The notes beneath the pieces were generated by a model, which saw only the letters and a program-made list of their open reading frames with translations, searched no databases and was not told where the DNA came from. From Halarcobacter sp. (GTDB lineage: Bacteria > Campylobacterota > Campylobacteria > Campylobacterales > Arcobacteraceae): a stretch of DNA of 64,000 bases. Position 1 is the stretch's first letter; each line of letters starts with the position of its first letter. This document shows, one piece after another, positions 63,355-64,000 of this stretch. The translations under genes and the position numbers were made by a program. The stretch is taken from assembly GCA_030145305.1 (NCBI GenBank), contig JAQYVX010000003.1:124001-188000 (forward strand), written 5' to 3'.

Positions 63355-64000
63355 ATATTATTTAAAAATTCAAAAACTATAATAGAAAACATAAAAAAAG
63401 AACTAACAAGAATAATTGACGGTCCTGAACTTAAGTCAAAATTATACGATATTATTAATCCTAATATTGTAAATATCATAGAAAAAAACCCAGAAACTAT
63501 CATCATCGAAAATAGAGTGTTACAAAATCTTTGTGAAATATATATTGGAATTGTTAATAATGCAATTACTAAAATAAGTCCGACAATTTTTATGGAAATT
63601 ACAATAGATAGTGCTGATAGAAGAAGTATTAAGGTATAAAAAAATCTTGTTTTAACACCCCTTAATTTTGCATACTCACTATCATATGAAACAGCTAAAA
63701 TATCTCTATAAAATAATAATAAAGTAAAAATAATAAATCCAAGAAGTATTAACATAAAGCTAATATCCTCATTATTAACTGCTAATATTGAACCAAATAA
63801 ATAACTCATTAAATCAGCATTATATCCAGGTGTTAAATCAACAAGTAATATTCCAAGAGACATACCCATTGCCCATGTTAAGCCAATAATAGTATCAAGA
63901 TTTTCTCTTTTTTTGTAAGTTAAAAGTGCTATTATTATGGTAATAATAACTGAAAATATAGAAGTTGATAAAAGCATCGGTAATCCAAAATAAATAGATA
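63339..64000 (-). CDS. Metal ABC transporter permease, ZnuB/MntB type (5' end outside the window)
   Basis: The frame is open through the right edge, so the N-terminus is missing; about 220 residues are visible. It has six or seven hydrophobic helices of the ABC-3 permease family: TIIGLTWAMGMSLGILLVD, YLFGSILAVNNEDI, YDSEYAKLRGVKTRFF (the conserved cytoplasmic coupling region) and SIKIVGLILVIALLTIPIY. It should move zinc, manganese or iron with an ATPase and a binding protein lying beyond the window. An internal ATG at 63977 is not the true start, since family proteins extend further and the frame continues. Confidence 0.88.
   Translation of the reverse strand, partial: SIYFGLPMLLSTSIFSVIITIIIALLTYKKRENLDTIIGLTWAMGMSLGILLVDLTPGYNADLMSYLFGSILAVNNEDISFMLILLGFIIFTLLLFYRDILAVSYDSEYAKLRGVKTRFFYTLILLLSALSIVISIKIVGLILVIALLTIPIYISQRFCNTLFSMMIVSGFFSMIFTILGLIISYNFDLSSGPSIILVSSFFMFSIIVFEFLNNIKKEI

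Noticed and set aside
63339-63977. Complete permease gene starting at 63977
   Set aside because: The frame stays open to the window edge and the family N-terminus is missing, so the gene is truncated by the window.

Overview
The window is a low-GC, gene-dense stretch of a bacterial chromosome. Its gene content and order point to Campylobacterota, most likely the Arcobacter group (Arcobacteraceae). The pointers are an HP1021-type orphan regulator beside bifunctional ispDF, DUF507 beside carA, RNase J with a long basic N-terminal extension, HisIE, a MqnP-like prenyltransferase, and many sensor kinases. The call rests on recognition by eye, not on a search. No rRNA, tRNA, prophage, insertion sequence or CRISPR array was seen.

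Layout. 1-3464: the tail of an EAL protein, a convergent 7TM diguanylate cyclase and an orphan TRAP binding protein. 3524-12790: a minus-strand block, rsmA > RNase J > kdsD > rluB > rarA > hemJ > PIN-PhoH, tightly packed or overlapping, then a 2-hydroxyacid dehydrogenase and an orphan Phd-like antitoxin-fold gene whose promoter lies in the end of the dehydrogenase. 12863-17975: plus-strand hisF, a SIMPL protein, a nucleosidase-like gene, a 77-bp tandem repeat, rlmN, a 29-residue membrane peptide, gltX and an RRM protein. 18068-30212: a copper/silver island (below). 30242-42575: mostly minus-strand housekeeping (MATE, hom, aminotransferase, rlmB, rsmI, rpmE, miaA, LPP20-like, purT, bax-like, dapF, coaE) with mqnP on plus. 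42821-50561: purM, a divergent GAPDH, LysE, then the plus-strand run aminotransferase > hisZ > purA > DUF507 > carA. 50594-64000: pgpA, HP1021-like regulator, ispDF, HDOD protein, mrp, hisIE, SPFH protein, ilvE, a substrate-binding protein overlapping a Cache sensor kinase, a methyltransferase and a truncated znuB-like permease.

The most notable system is the metal island. A CusCBA-type RND pump, with all three copper-relay methionines of CusA conserved at the E. coli spacing, follows a Met-rich FixH-like protein. Beside it lie two paralogous OmpR-type two-component systems, and then a YceI protein and a three-gene RiPP cassette: a secreted precursor with four GSCGAGKCG motifs, an MNIO (DUF692) enzyme and its DUF2063 partner. 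By family knowledge (HvfABC/bufferin class) this cassette should make a modified, copper-binding peptide. The same TTCCAC-N5-TTCCAY direct repeat occurs upstream of the pump operon and of the first response regulator, which suggests direct control. Both kinases lack any ATG/GTG/TTG start that would keep their first membrane helix. Both have GGAG-N6-ATA followed by matching N-termini, so AUA initiation is likely. Both regulators look leaderless.

Other items of note are two parS-type sites (GTTTCACGTGAAAC), each inside a coding sequence and each encoding VSRET, suggesting an origin-proximal location; a promoter/operator arrangement at the orphan Phd-like gene; and a 13-bp hairpin that buries the Shine-Dalgarno of the dehydrogenase.
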